A stretch of DNA of 64,000 bases from Geobacteraceae bacterium (lineage in GTDB: Bacteria; Desulfobacterota; Desulfuromonadia; Geobacterales; Pseudopelobacteraceae), in assembly GCA_025355965.1 (NCBI GenBank), contig JANXYR010000060.1:62001-126000 (forward strand). Reading direction: 5' to 3'. A program made the translations under genes and the position numbers. The notes under the pieces were generated by a model. That model searched no databases and was not told the DNA's origin. It saw nothing but the letters and a program-made list of their open reading frames with translations. This document shows positions 1 through 8,807 of this stretch, one piece after another; position 1 is the first letter of the stretch, and each line of letters starts with the position of its first letter.

Positions 1-22
1 GCAATTTGAACGGGAGAAACGT

Positions 23-886
23 ATGAACGCCATTGAGATAGCAGGGTTGTGCAAGCAGTTTTCCGGAAAGCGCATGACAAAAGTTGATGCCTTGAAAGGG
101 CTTACCTTAACTATTACAGCCGGTGAGGTGTTTGGTTTTCTGGGTCCTAATGGTGCCGGCAAGAGTACCACAATCAAATTGGTAATGGGGCTTTTACGAC
201 CAACCTCCGGCACTGCTATGATCATGGGGGTGGATGTCAGCCAGGCAAAATCCCGACAAAAGGTCGGTTTTCTACCGGAAAATCCAGCTTTCTACGATTA
301 TCTGAGTGCAGAGGAGTACATTGCTTTTGTCGGGTCACAATTTGGAATGGAGAGTGTCCTGCTGGCACAGCGTTCAGAAGAGGTTCTGAAATGTCTTGAT
401 CTATGGGAAGCACGTAAACGGTCAATGCGCGGCTATAGTAAGGGCATGGTGCAGCGGGTTGGATTGGCACAGGCGCTAGTTCATGATCCGGATGTTTATA
501 TCCTCGATGAGCCGATGAGCGGCCTGGATCCGATTGGCCGGGCACTGGTAAAGGATATTATTCTGGACCTGAAGAAGCGGGGCAAGTGCGTCTTTTTTAG
601 TACGCATATTACCGATGATGTGGAGAAGGTCTGTGACCGTGTGGGCGTAATAAACAAGGGGGAACTGCTTGTTGTGGAAAATGTTGAAACTATTCTGCAG
701 CGAGGCGTGGGAGGGTATAGCGTACTTGTTATGAATCCAGACGGTAAAAAGGAAGAACAATTTGTTGATAATGCCGACTTGCAGGCTTTTATACAGCAGT
801 CAAGCAGTAATCATCAATCTATAGAGCAGATCGTTCCTCGCCGTAAAGACATGGAGTCCTTCTTCCTTGAAATCGTTGCACAGTAA
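23..886 (+). CDS. ABC transporter ATP-binding protein
   Basis: Nucleotide-binding subunit of an ABC transporter, 287 residues, cytoplasmic. The Walker A motif GPNGAGKST lies near residue 41, the signature YSKGMVQRVGLAQAL near 138 and the Walker B VYILDEPMSGLDP near 157. The order and the short C-terminal tail resemble ABC-2 type exporters (CcmA family). A GGGAG ribosome site lies 7 bases before the ATG. No permease is visible; it is probably just upstream, outside the window. The 3' end overlaps the next gene by 20 bp, which suggests one transcript with the polysaccharide cluster. The substrate cannot be read from the sequence. Confidence 0.9.
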   Translation: MNAIEIAGLCKQFSGKRMTKVDALKGLTLTITAGEVFGFLGPNGAGKSTTIKLVMGLLRPTSGTAMIMGVDVSQAKSRQKVGFLPENPAFYDYLSAEEYIAFVGSQFGMESVLLAQRSEEVLKCLDLWEARKRSMRGYSKGMVQRVGLAQALVHDPDVYILDEPMSGLDPIGRALVKDIILDLKKRGKCVFFSTHITDDVEKVCDRVGVINKGELLVVENVETILQRGVGGYSVLVMNPDGKKEEQFVDNADLQAFIQQSSSNHQSIEQIVPRRKDMESFFLEIVAQ

Positions 887-2585
887 CAATCTGCTGCAGC
901 ACCCTTTATCAGTGCCATTACTGCTCATTGCAGTGATTCTGGCAGTTTATTATCCTGCGCTTCTCGGTGGCATACACCCGGTTGATGATCCAGGCATCGT
1001 TGCCAAATACTCTGCTCCACAATCTTTCTCAAGTCTTCTGTTTCCAGGCAAAGGCTATTATTATCGGCCGATAGTCGAACTTTCCTTTTACCTTGATAAT
1101 CTGCTGTGGGGGATGGAACCAGGCATCATGCACCTGGAAAACATCCTGATACATTGTGCCAACAGCCTGATGGTTTTACTGCTGGCCCGCAGATATTTCG
1201 TCAGACAAGAAAACAAAACCATGGAGATTCCCCTGCTGGTCGCGCTGCTGTTTGCTCTGCATCCCCTCAATGTAGAGGCAGTCGCCTGGATAGCTGGAAG
1301 GACTGATCCACTGCTTGCCCTGTTTGTACTCTCTTCCTTTTTTTACATTTTGCGCTGGCTTGATAAACCTTGCTGGCAGGATATGGCCGCCGCCCTACTT
1401 ATGTTTTGTGCTGCTCTTCTGACCAAGGAGACGGCGCTTGCATTTGGAGTTGTTGTGATACTTATTGTCATGACTTGCTCCGGGTCGGCGACAGTAAGGC
1501 AGCGCTTGACCGCGGCTGGCATTCTGGTTGGCCCCGCACTGCTGCTGGTGATATTTGCACTGCTGTTTCGAAGTGGCGCAAGCGGATTAAACAGGTTTTT
1601 ATCAGGCACAGATCTACAGGCTGTGCATATTGCTTGGCAGGCTCTGATAGCCTTGGGTTTTTATGCCAAAAAACTGATTTTCCCCTTTCCTCTTAACTTT
1701 GCCATAAACAATGTACATCCTCTGAATGTATTGTTTGCTTTGGCGCTTTTTCCGTTACTCTGGTGGGCGGTACGTCGATATCGGCGATCCGGAGTTCTTT
1801 TTATAGCTGCTCTGCTCCTTGTTATGCCTGCCCTGCTGGTCGCCGTAAAGCAGGTCGCCTGGACTCTGTTTGCCGAACGCTATATGTACCTGCCATCGGC
1901 TTTTCTTGTTCTCGGTCTGGTTGGAGTTTGTGAAAATTGGCAAAGGAAATACCCTGCAATAGTAAGATCAGCCTTTGTTATTATGCTTTGTGGCTCAGCT
2001 CTGGTTGGTTTTCAGAGGAACCTCCTTTGGAAAGATCCATTTTCCTTCTTTGAAGATGCCGTTACCAAGTCACCGGAATTTGGGTCAGTATACTATTCTC
2101 TTGGTGGGCTTCTTATACAAAAGGGTGATATTGGGCGGGCGACCGAGGCATTTGCCATCGCCGATCGCTTAAATAAGCGTGATTCGATGCGTTATCCAAT
2201 CAAATCAGCTGTTATGGGAACAATGTTGGCTAAAGGTAATTACCTTGAGGCAAGAACTTATTATTTTCAACTTTTCAATAATAAAAAAGATGCCCCTGAT
2301 TATTTTTTGGAATTATTATTTAAAGCAGACAACATAAGATTTGAGTCATTGGAAAAGGATGGGAAAATATTATTGGCACAGGATCTGCTGGATACTCTCG
2401 GATTGCTCTATCTTAAAAATCCGGATCCATTCTGGCTCTATCGGAGCGGACAGATAGCGCTTGCTGCCGGGGATAAAAAAGCTGCTGTTGCTTCCTTTCG
2501 AAATGCGTATACTGCTGCCCCAGTGGATTCTCATTACAAGGACGCAGCAAAAACGTATTACCTGAGACTGGAAACGGAAAAATGA
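867..2585 (+). CDS. Polytopic membrane protein with C-terminal TPR, GT-C/TMTC-like
   Basis: A 572-residue integral membrane protein with many hydrophobic segments over roughly residues 1-370, followed by a soluble tail. The tail contains at least one TPR-like unit (SVYYSLGGLLIQKGDIGRAT, near residue 410) and a second helical repeat near the C-terminus. An early acidic motif (PVDDP) and GRTDPLLALF resemble the lumenal acidic loops of GT-C glycosyltransferases that use polyprenyl-phosphate sugars. A role in moving sugar onto a glycan or protein on the periplasmic side is therefore inferred. The start is a TTG overlapping the ABC gene, with GGAG ten bases upstream; a later start is possible. The stop overlaps the next ATG by 4 bp. 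Confidence 0.8.
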   Translation: MKSLHSNNLLQHPLSVPLLLIAVILAVYYPALLGGIHPVDDPGIVAKYSAPQSFSSLLFPGKGYYYRPIVELSFYLDNLLWGMEPGIMHLENILIHCANSLMVLLLARRYFVRQENKTMEIPLLVALLFALHPLNVEAVAWIAGRTDPLLALFVLSSFFYILRWLDKPCWQDMAAALLMFCAALLTKETALAFGVVVILIVMTCSGSATVRQRLTAAGILVGPALLLVIFALLFRSGASGLNRFLSGTDLQAVHIAWQALIALGFYAKKLIFPFPLNFAINNVHPLNVLFALALFPLLWWAVRRYRRSGVLFIAALLLVMPALLVAVKQVAWTLFAERYMYLPSAFLVLGLVGVCENWQRKYPAIVRSAFVIMLCGSALVGFQRNLLWKDPFSFFEDAVTKSPEFGSVYYSLGGLLIQKGDIGRATEAFAIADRLNKRDSMRYPIKSAVMGTMLAKGNYLEARTYYFQLFNNKKDAPDYFLELLFKADNIRFESLEKDGKILLAQDLLDTLGLLYLKNPDPFWLYRSGQIALAAGDKKAAVASFRNAYTAAPVDSHYKDAAKTYYLRLETEK

Positions 2586-3424
2586 CCCCGGTTTATCTGA
2601 CAATGCTACGTCCTAACCAGTGGCTAAAAAATTTGATGTTATACTTTCCGCCATTTCTGGCGGGTAATATATTGATGCCAGGGGTCATCACAAGTGGAGT
2701 GATGCCATTCATCGCGTTTTGCTTGGTTTCCAGTGCCGGATATATCTTCAACGATCTGCTGGATCGGAATCGAGATATTTATCATCCCCAAAAACGCTTG
2801 CGTCCGATACCTTCCGGTATGGTCAGTTTGGCTGGTGCGACTCTGCTTTCGGCGTTTCTACTATTGAGTGGTTTGCTGCTCTCAGGCATTATTTCATTAC
2901 CATTTCTGTCGTTACTTGTACTTTACGCAATTATTACTATTGCATACTCCATAAAACTAAAAACCTTCCCGATTATTGATATCTTCTGTATTGCAACAGG
3001 TTTTCTGATCCGTCTGCAGGCAGGCAGTGAACTGTTTAAGGTTCCCATCTCGCCATGGTTATTTTTAACGGTTTTTCTGTTGGCAGTTTTCCTCAGCACT
3101 GGAAAACGTTTAAGTGAATCACACTCTCTGGGAAATATGGCCGGAGAACATCGCATAAGTCTGACACATTATCCCCCCGGTTTTCTGTATGGCACGATGT
3201 TTATGACCGCTGGAGCTGTGCTGGTTACCTACGTCATGTATGCGTTGAACCGCCAGACGCTTATTTATAGCGTTCCGCTCTGCCTCTTTGGGTTGATACG
3301 CTATATGTTTCGGGTAAGTTCGGGAAAGGGTGGCGATCCGACCGAATCATTACTTAAGGATCGTCTGCTTTTTGTTGTGGGGCTGTTGTGGGTACTCATG
3401 GTTGTCTGGAGCATCTACTCGTGA
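2582..3424 (+). CDS. UbiA-family prenyltransferase, decaprenyl-phosphate phosphoribosyltransferase-like
   Basis: A 280-residue membrane enzyme of the UbiA superfamily. The first Asp-rich motif NDLLDRNRD lies near residue 58 and is followed by HPQKRLRPIPSG, the arrangement seen in 5-phosphoribosyl-1-pyrophosphate:decaprenyl-phosphate phosphoribosyltransferases, where it binds metal and pyrophosphate. About eight membrane helices are evident. It would make a lipid-linked pentose precursor for the surface glycan built by the neighbouring glycosyltransferases. No epimerase or reductase of the arabinose pathway was identified next to it, so the exact donor is open. It overlaps both neighbours by 4 bp (ATGA and GTGA). 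Confidence 0.85.
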   Translation: MTPVYLTMLRPNQWLKNLMLYFPPFLAGNILMPGVITSGVMPFIAFCLVSSAGYIFNDLLDRNRDIYHPQKRLRPIPSGMVSLAGATLLSAFLLLSGLLLSGIISLPFLSLLVLYAIITIAYSIKLKTFPIIDIFCIATGFLIRLQAGSELFKVPISPWLFLTVFLLAVFLSTGKRLSESHSLGNMAGEHRISLTHYPPGFLYGTMFMTAGAVLVTYVMYALNRQTLIYSVPLCLFGLIRYMFRVSSGKGGDPTESLLKDRLLFVVGLLWVLMVVWSIYS

Positions 3425-4392
3425 ACCGGGTCTATATTATTATTGTTAACTGGAATGGTTGGCAAGACACTATTGAATGCCTGGAAAGTCTGCTGCACCT
3501 TGATTACAATGATTTCCGGATTGTGGTATGTGATAATGATTCCAGTGATGACTCATTACTAAAGATAAAAAGCTGGGCTGAGCGGCGTAATGTAAGGTAC
3601 GTTGATTATCTGCGTGCCGAAGCTGAAGCTGCTGGTTCATTGCCTGCTGAATGCCTGCTTACACTTATACGTAATAATGACAATCTGGGCTTTGCCGGCG
3701 GCAACAACGTGGGACTGCGTTATGCTATGGTACGCGATGATAGTGACTACTGCTGGCTTCTGAATAATGATACAGTCGTTGAACCTGATGCCCTGACTTA
3801 CCTGGTTAACAGAATGCAGCAGCAACCAGCGATTGGGATCTGTGGTTCAACCATTCTTTTATATCACAATCATAAACGTATTCAGGCGTTAGGTGGCGGC
3901 CATTATTTCAGCTGGATCGGGCTTCCGTGGCATTACGGACGCTTTACCCGGTGGGGTGGGGAGGTCAACCATCAGCGAGCCGAAGCCTGTATGAATTATG
4001 TTGAGGGTGCTTCGATGCTTGTATCGCGGCAGTTTCTTAACGAGGTCGGACTCTTGTCAGAGGATTATTTTTTATATTTTGAAGAGGCGGATTGGGCAAT
4101 TCGGGCTGGGAGGCGCTTCCAATTGGGGTATGCACCAAAGAGTATTATATATCACAAGGTTGGCAGCAGCATCGGCACGAGCAGTAATCCTGCAGCAATG
4201 AGTTATACAAGTGACTATTTCAACATTCGTAATCGCTTATTGTTTACCAGACGGTTTTATCCGGTTGCATTGCCAACCGTTTGGCTGGTTGTTGTCGGGG
4301 CGCTATTGTTACGACTTTGTCTCGGAAAATGGGATCGGGCGGCTATGATTTTCCGATTGTTATTCAACAGTAGCACCTACACAAAATCATGA
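3421..4392 (+). CDS. Glycosyltransferase family 2, rhamnosyltransferase-like
   Basis: A 323-residue GT2 enzyme. The N-terminus VYIIIVNWNGWQDTIECLES is the nucleotide-sugar fold. DNDSSDDS follows, then a LLNNDTVVEPDAL segment carrying the DxD-type metal site, and EGASMLVSRQFLNEVG before the acceptor region with YFEEADWAIRAGRR. This pattern is typical of WbbL-type rhamnosyltransferases. A hydrophobic stretch near the C-terminus (PTVWLVVVGALLLRLCLG) may anchor it to the membrane. An upstream in-frame ATG exists at 3388, but the GTG at 3421, which overlaps the preceding stop as GTGA, begins exactly at the fold and fits the coupling seen across the cluster. Confidence 0.9.
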   Translation: MNRVYIIIVNWNGWQDTIECLESLLHLDYNDFRIVVCDNDSSDDSLLKIKSWAERRNVRYVDYLRAEAEAAGSLPAECLLTLIRNNDNLGFAGGNNVGLRYAMVRDDSDYCWLLNNDTVVEPDALTYLVNRMQQQPAIGICGSTILLYHNHKRIQALGGGHYFSWIGLPWHYGRFTRWGGEVNHQRAEACMNYVEGASMLVSRQFLNEVGLLSEDYFLYFEEADWAIRAGRRFQLGYAPKSIIYHKVGSSIGTSSNPAAMSYTSDYFNIRNRLLFTRRFYPVALPTVWLVVVGALLLRLCLGKWDRAAMIFRLLFNSSTYTKS

Positions 4393-5117
4393 ACAGCGCT
4401 AATGGTAAAATATCTGTTATCACAGTTGTCAAAAATGACGATTATTATCTTGAAGAAACCATTATCAGCGTGATTGAAAAAAAGAAAACCGCTGACATTG
4501 ACTACATTATTATAGATGGCGGTTCAACTGATGGTACTCTTGATATAATTAAAAAATATGCCGAGTATATATCATGCTGGGTAAGTGAAGCAGATAACGG
4601 TATTTATGATGCCATGAACAAGGGGTGGGAAATTGCTGCGGATAATAGCTTTATTTTGTTTCTGGGCGCCGGTGACATAATTCTCTCACTGCCTGCTGAT
4701 ATGAACTGCTACCGTCAGGATGATGTTGTATATGGTTTCGTCCAGATGGGTGAAACAGTGGTTTTTAATTCCAGGGCTGATTTTCATTTGAAGCTTTATA
4801 ATGCGCTTCATCATCAGGCACTTCTGGTTAACAAGGCACTTTATCCTTCTCCTCCTTTTAACTGCCGTTATCAAGTGTACGCTGACTTTGATTTCAATCA
4901 GCGGCTTATGAAAAGCGGGGCACATTTTGTTTATGCGTCAGAACTTATTGGTTATGCACATCCAGGTGGTGTGAGTGACCGGCACTGTTTTCCAGAGTCG
5001 TTGCAAATTATTATGGCAAATTACGGATTCTCATGGGCATTACTGGCATTTGCAGGCTATTATGCAATGAAAATACTTCCATTTCTGAAACGGTTGCGAC
5101 CGTATCAGTATACATGA
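4389..5117 (+). CDS. Glycosyltransferase family 2 (WcaA/colanic-acid type)
   Basis: A 242-residue GT2 enzyme. The sequence starts SVITVVKNDDYYLEETIISV, continues with YIIIDGGSTDGT and WVSEADNGIYDAMNKGWEIA. The last is the hallmark segment of a GT2 subgroup found in colanic-acid and EPS clusters. In place of the usual DDD/NDD there is LGAGD, which is normal for this subgroup. The ATG overlaps the previous stop (ATGA) and its own stop overlaps the ATG of the exporter permease. Donor and acceptor sugars cannot be deduced. Confidence 0.9.
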   Translation: MNSANGKISVITVVKNDDYYLEETIISVIEKKKTADIDYIIIDGGSTDGTLDIIKKYAEYISCWVSEADNGIYDAMNKGWEIAADNSFILFLGAGDIILSLPADMNCYRQDDVVYGFVQMGETVVFNSRADFHLKLYNALHHQALLVNKALYPSPPFNCRYQVYADFDFNQRLMKSGAHFVYASELIGYAHPGGVSDRHCFPESLQIIMANYGFSWALLAFAGYYAMKILPFLKRLRPYQYT

Positions 5118-5971
5118 AGCAGAAAGCGAATATGGCCAGAGAAGAAACAGCACAACAAGAGCTCCTGATTGAGCCTAACCGTCCGGTGCTCCATTATTGG
5201 CGTGATGTCTGGCGATATCGGGAACTGTTCTGGTTTCTTGTCTGGCGCGATATTCTGGTACGCTACAAACAAACGGTGATCGGTGTTGCCTGGAGTGTCA
5301 TTCGGCCTCTTGTGACGATGATCGTTTTCACGGTCATTTTTGGAGTGCTGGCCAAACTACCGTCAGATGGTGTCCCATATCCGCTTTTAGTCTTTGCGGC
5401 GATGCTCCCTTGGAACTTTTGTGCTAATGCTCTCTCTGAAAGTTCCGGTTCTTTGATTGGTAATTCAAACCTGCTTACAAAGGTTTACTTCCCTCGCATC
5501 ATCATTCCAGTTAGCAGTATCATTGTCAGTTTGATAGATTTTGCCATTTCACTGTTAATTATTGCGGGAGTCATGCTCTGGTATGGATATTTACCTGACT
5601 GGCGAATTATCACATTACCTCTGTTTCTGCTACTGGCATTTATTCCGGTTGCCGGTGCAGGGCTCTGGTTTGCGGCTTTAAATGTCAAGTATCGTGATTT
5701 CCGCTATATCGTGCCGTTTTTGTTGCAGCTTGGCCTGTATGTTTCTCCGGTTGGTTTTGCCAGCAGCATTGTTCCTGAAAAATGGCGGTTACTGTATTCT
5801 CTGAACCCGATGGTAGCAGTGATTGATGGATTCAGGTGGGCATTGCTGAATGGGAGTGTCAAATTGTACTGGCCGGGTATGGCAATTTCAACTGCTTTGT
5901 CCGTGGTGCTTCTTTCAACAGGACTGTGGTTCTTTCGGAAAGCTGAGCGGATATTAGCTGATGTGATTTGA
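5114..5971 (+). CDS. wzm: Polysaccharide ABC exporter permease (Wzm/TagG type)
   Basis: A 285-residue ABC-2 type permease with six predicted membrane helices. The amphipathic entry segment before the first helix (FLVWRDILVRYKQTVIGVAW) is characteristic of Wzm, TagG and KpsM proteins, which move undecaprenyl-linked polysaccharide across the inner membrane. The open frame extends back to 5033, but the ATG at 5114 overlaps the preceding stop as ATGA and gives the usual length. Its partner ATPase (wzt) lies 0.8 kb downstream, separated by a methyltransferase gene; the two are normally adjacent. Confidence 0.92.
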   Translation: MKQKANMAREETAQQELLIEPNRPVLHYWRDVWRYRELFWFLVWRDILVRYKQTVIGVAWSVIRPLVTMIVFTVIFGVLAKLPSDGVPYPLLVFAAMLPWNFCANALSESSGSLIGNSNLLTKVYFPRIIIPVSSIIVSLIDFAISLLIIAGVMLWYGYLPDWRIITLPLFLLLAFIPVAGAGLWFAALNVKYRDFRYIVPFLLQLGLYVSPVGFASSIVPEKWRLLYSLNPMVAVIDGFRWALLNGSVKLYWPGMAISTALSVVLLSTGLWFFRKAERILADVI

Positions 5972-5988
5972 TTCTAACAACGGTTTAC

Positions 5989-6069
5989 ATGTCAAAACGA
6001 AGGCAGTTGTCTGAAAAACTGTCTGTTGCTACTAGTAGGTTGAGTTTGAATGAGGGTAATAAGTTGTGA
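5989..6069 (+). CDS. Possible 26-residue ORF before the methyltransferase
   Basis: A 26-codon frame (ATG 5989, stop 6067-6069) fills the wzm-methyltransferase gap and stops as GTGA over the methyltransferase start. It begins MSKRRQLSEK and has no recognisable domain or membrane segment. No clear ribosome site precedes it. It may be a coupling leader, a remnant of an older gene between wzm and wzt, or chance. Any gene starting GTGA supplies a stop codon in this frame, so the overlap alone is weak evidence. Confidence 0.2.
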   Translation: MSKRRQLSEKLSVATSRLSLNEGNKL

Positions 6070-6737
6070 TTGAAGCCTATTTGCGAACATTGGTACATCT
6101 GCTTAGAAAAAAAGGTAAATTTTTTTTTCTTAAAAGTATTAAAAAAAACGCGTTGTTACTGGACGTGGGGTGCGGAAATAGTTCACCCGCAATTTGTAAG
6201 TTGTTGAGACCAGATATCTATTATGTTGGTATAGATATTGGAGACTACAACCAGCATAAGAATCCTAATGATGTAGCAGACAAATATGTACTTACAACAC
6301 CGGATATGTTTTCGAATACAATAGCAAATTTTCAAAATAAATTTGATGCAGTAATTAGCAGTCACAACCTTGAACACTGTGATGCTCCAAATCCTGTTCT
6401 TAAAGCTATGTTAAGGGCGTTGAAGCTTGGTGGTCGCTTTTATCTATCATTTCCATGTGAGGCTAGTATTGCTTTTCCAAAACGCCGTGGCCTGAACTTT
6501 TTTGATGATGATACCCATAAAAATATTCTTCATTTAAATGATTTATTGGAAATTATAAAGTCAGAGGGGTTTACTATTGACTTTGCTGTAGAACGTAATA
6601 GGCCTGTCCTGTTGACTTTTATAGGTTTATTGCTTGAACCCTTAAGTATAACTTTCAGAAAAATAATGATTGGAACTTGGGAGTTATATGGTTTTGAGTC
6701 AATAATTTGGGCCACAAAAACAACAGAGGATTGTTGA
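6066..6737 (+). CDS. Class I SAM-dependent methyltransferase
   Basis: A 223-residue methyltransferase. Motif I is LLDVGCGNSSP near residue 31, motif II YYVGIDIGDY near 53, and a post-motif FDAVISSHNLEHCDAPNPVL lies near 97, as in Methyltransf_11-type enzymes. It probably methylates a sugar of the exported glycan; chain-terminating methylation is known for Wzm/Wzt exporters but is only an inference here. The start is a GTG. The gene is visibly AT-rich, with runs of T and A at 6120-6150, and it separates wzm from wzt, so it may have been inserted by transfer. Confidence 0.85.
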   Translation: MIEAYLRTLVHLLRKKGKFFFLKSIKKNALLLDVGCGNSSPAICKLLRPDIYYVGIDIGDYNQHKNPNDVADKYVLTTPDMFSNTIANFQNKFDAVISSHNLEHCDAPNPVLKAMLRALKLGGRFYLSFPCEASIAFPKRRGLNFFDDDTHKNILHLNDLLEIIKSEGFTIDFAVERNRPVLLTFIGLLLEPLSITFRKIMIGTWELYGFESIIWATKTTEDC

Positions 6738-6738
6738 T

Positions 6739-6807
6739 ATGATTAGTGTTACCAGGATTGAGAAAAGTATTCACCAAGAAGACAGAACAGAAAAAGTTCA
6801 CTCTTGA
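6739..6807 (+). CDS. Possible 22-residue ORF upstream of wzt
   Basis: A 22-codon frame starts one base after the methyltransferase stop (ATG 6739) and ends TGA at 6805-6807, sharing its last base with the preferred wzt ATG (TGATG). It begins [10 protein letters not shown] and has no recognised domain. It could be a translational coupler or a leftover of the sequence that once joined wzm to wzt. Coding potential is unproven. Confidence 0.2.
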   Translation: MISVTRIEKSIHQEDRTEKVHS

Positions 6808-8126
6808 TGTCCACCGTTATTACTGTAGAAAATATTGGTAAGAAATATACCATTTCCCACCAGAATCGTGAGGAGTGTTCTTCCTTGCGTGAAGCCATTA
6901 CCAGCAGCGTTGTATCTTTGAGTAAAAAGTTGGTTAACCCTTTTCGAATTATTTTGCCATCTGTTTCAAATCGTCTACTCCCTGAAACTGAGGACTTTTG
7001 GGCTCTCAAGGATGTCTCTTTTGAAGTCAAGCAGGGCGAGCGGGTCGGTATTATTGGCCGCAATGGAGCTGGTAAGTCAACACTACTGAAGATTCTTTCC
7101 CGTATTACTGAACCAACGACAGGCAGCATAAGAATTAAGGGCAGGGTAGCAAGTTTATTGGAAGTCGGTACAGGTTTTCATCCGGAACTAACCGGGCGAG
7201 AGAATATTTTTTTGAATGGTGCAATTCTTGGTATGCACCGGGAAGAGATTCGGCGGAAGTTCGATGAAATAGTTGATTTTGCAGAGATAGAAAAGTTTCT
7301 GGATACGCCGGTTAAACGATATTCTTCAGGAATGTATGTGCGCTTGGCATTTGCTGTAGCGGCGCATCTGGAACCGGAGATACTGATAGTTGATGAAGTG
7401 CTGGCCGTGGGAGATGCCCAATTTCAGAAGAAGTGTCTTGGTAAGATGGAGGATGTGTCGGCGAACGATGGCCGGACTGTACTCTTCGTAAGTCATAGTA
7501 TGGAGTCTGTATTCAAGTTATGCAATAAAGCTATTTTGTTACAAAACGGAACCAGGGCTTTTTATGGTGCAACAGAATCTGCTGTAACAAACTATCTGCA
7601 ACAAGATCACGGTGGGTTATCTAAAAAAAAATGGGGAGCAGAGCAACCAGGAAATAACCTTGTTCGTTTACGCGAACTTTATTGTCATGATTCTAATTAT
7701 AATATCAGGGATGTTTTTGAGGTGTCAGAATCAATAGGAATAAGTATGGAATATGAGGTGTTAGAGTCAGGACATGTTCTTATTCCAGCCTTTAAGATTA
7801 TTGATGGTTTCGATACAAATATATTTGATGTACATGATGTAACTCCGAGTAGAAAAAGAAATATAAAAGAAAAAGGAATATATATTTCGACAGTTTGGAT
7901 CCCGAATAATTTAATGGCTGAAGGAATAATCAATATAAGTGCTGCAATAGTTACGCACAAACCATTCCATGTTCATGTATTTGAAAAGAATGTTTTGTCT
8001 CTTCATATAAACGAGTCAATTTCTGCAGACTCTGCGCGAGGAGATTTTTCCGGTCATTTCCCGGGAATTATTCGCCCACTTCTTTCATGGGACTTGAAAA
8101 AAATTACGCCTGAATCAGGAGATTAG
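6807..8126 (+). CDS. wzt: Polysaccharide ABC exporter ATPase with C-terminal carbohydrate-binding domain (Wzt)
   Basis: A 439-residue ATPase partner of Wzm. Walker A is GRNGAGKST near residue 82, the signature [14 protein letters not shown] near 171 and Walker [14 protein letters not shown] near 192. The insert before the Walker A (roughly 30-70) is typical of Wzt/TagH. Residues from about 260 to the end form an extra domain of the Wzt C-terminal type. In known systems this domain recognises the modified non-reducing end of the glycan, so it implies a capped O-antigen-like polymer. A TTG at 6804 directly precedes the chosen ATG and is an alternative start. Confidence 0.93.
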   Translation: MSTVITVENIGKKYTISHQNREECSSLREAITSSVVSLSKKLVNPFRIILPSVSNRLLPETEDFWALKDVSFEVKQGERVGIIGRNGAGKSTLLKILSRITEPTTGSIRIKGRVASLLEVGTGFHPELTGRENIFLNGAILGMHREEIRRKFDEIVDFAEIEKFLDTPVKRYSSGMYVRLAFAVAAHLEPEILIVDEVLAVGDAQFQKKCLGKMEDVSANDGRTVLFVSHSMESVFKLCNKAILLQNGTRAFYGATESAVTNYLQQDHGGLSKKKWGAEQPGNNLVRLRELYCHDSNYNIRDVFEVSESIGISMEYEVLESGHVLIPAFKIIDGFDTNIFDVHDVTPSRKRNIKEKGIYISTVWIPNNLMAEGIINISAAIVTHKPFHVHVFEKNVLSLHINESISADSARGDFSGHFPGIIRPLLSWDLKKITPESGD

Positions 8127-8128
8127 CA

Positions 8129-8764
8129 GTGATCAGTCTATTTACTCCAGCCAGTGAGAAAGTTAAATTCGATGCTAAAAGCATTTACCTCGGTCATCAT
8201 GCTACTACATACCGGGGAATAGAGGCTATTAGATGCCCATTTGATTACGTCATATATCAAATGATTCTTTTTGAAGTAAAGCCTGACCTTGTTATTGAGT
8301 TGGGTACTAATTCAGGAGGAGGAGCATTATATATTGCAGATTTAATGAACATAATCGGACACGGTATGATTCATACAATCGATATTGATCGTCGCTCGAA
8401 GGAGATGGTCGCAGAACATCATAGAATTAAATTATTCACCGATGGATGGCAAGGCTATGACTTGTCTGAAACAGATGGGTATTCGACGATTATGCTCATT
8501 GATGATGCTTCACATCTGTACAGTGAAACATTTGATGCCCTTGGAAAGTTTTCCTCATTGGTCACAGTTGGCTCTTATTACATAGTAGAAGATGGAATCA
8601 TTAACGAGCTAGGCTTTAAAAAAGAATATGATGGAGGCCCACTCCGTGCAATAAAACAATTTATAGATCAGGATGATAGTTTTGAAATTGACAGGCGATG
8701 GTGTGATTTTTTTGGTAAAAATGCAACTTTTAATGTCAACGGATATTTGAAGAGAATTAAATAG
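8129..8764 (+). CDS. Cephalosporin-hydroxylase-family (CmcI-like) methyltransferase
   Basis: A 211-residue protein with VIELGTNSGGGALYIADLM near residue 55, then TIDIDRR and a LIDDASHLY segment. This is the pattern of the CmcI/rhamnosyl O-methyltransferase family (Pfam CmcI). Despite the family name, most members in polysaccharide clusters are thought to act as SAM- and metal-dependent sugar O-methyltransferases. The D-D/H pairing in LIDDASHLY fits a metal site. It starts 2 bases after the wzt stop. AT-rich codon use resembles the methyltransferase at 6.1 kb rather than the transporter genes. Confidence 0.85.
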   Translation: MISLFTPASEKVKFDAKSIYLGHHATTYRGIEAIRCPFDYVIYQMILFEVKPDLVIELGTNSGGGALYIADLMNIIGHGMIHTIDIDRRSKEMVAEHHRIKLFTDGWQGYDLSETDGYSTIMLIDDASHLYSETFDALGKFSSLVTVGSYYIVEDGIINELGFKKEYDGGPLRAIKQFIDQDDSFEIDRRWCDFFGKNATFNVNGYLKRIK

Positions 8765-8807
8765 TTACTTCTACGTTATAAAACCTGAGCATTGGGGTTA
8801 TTTTAAA

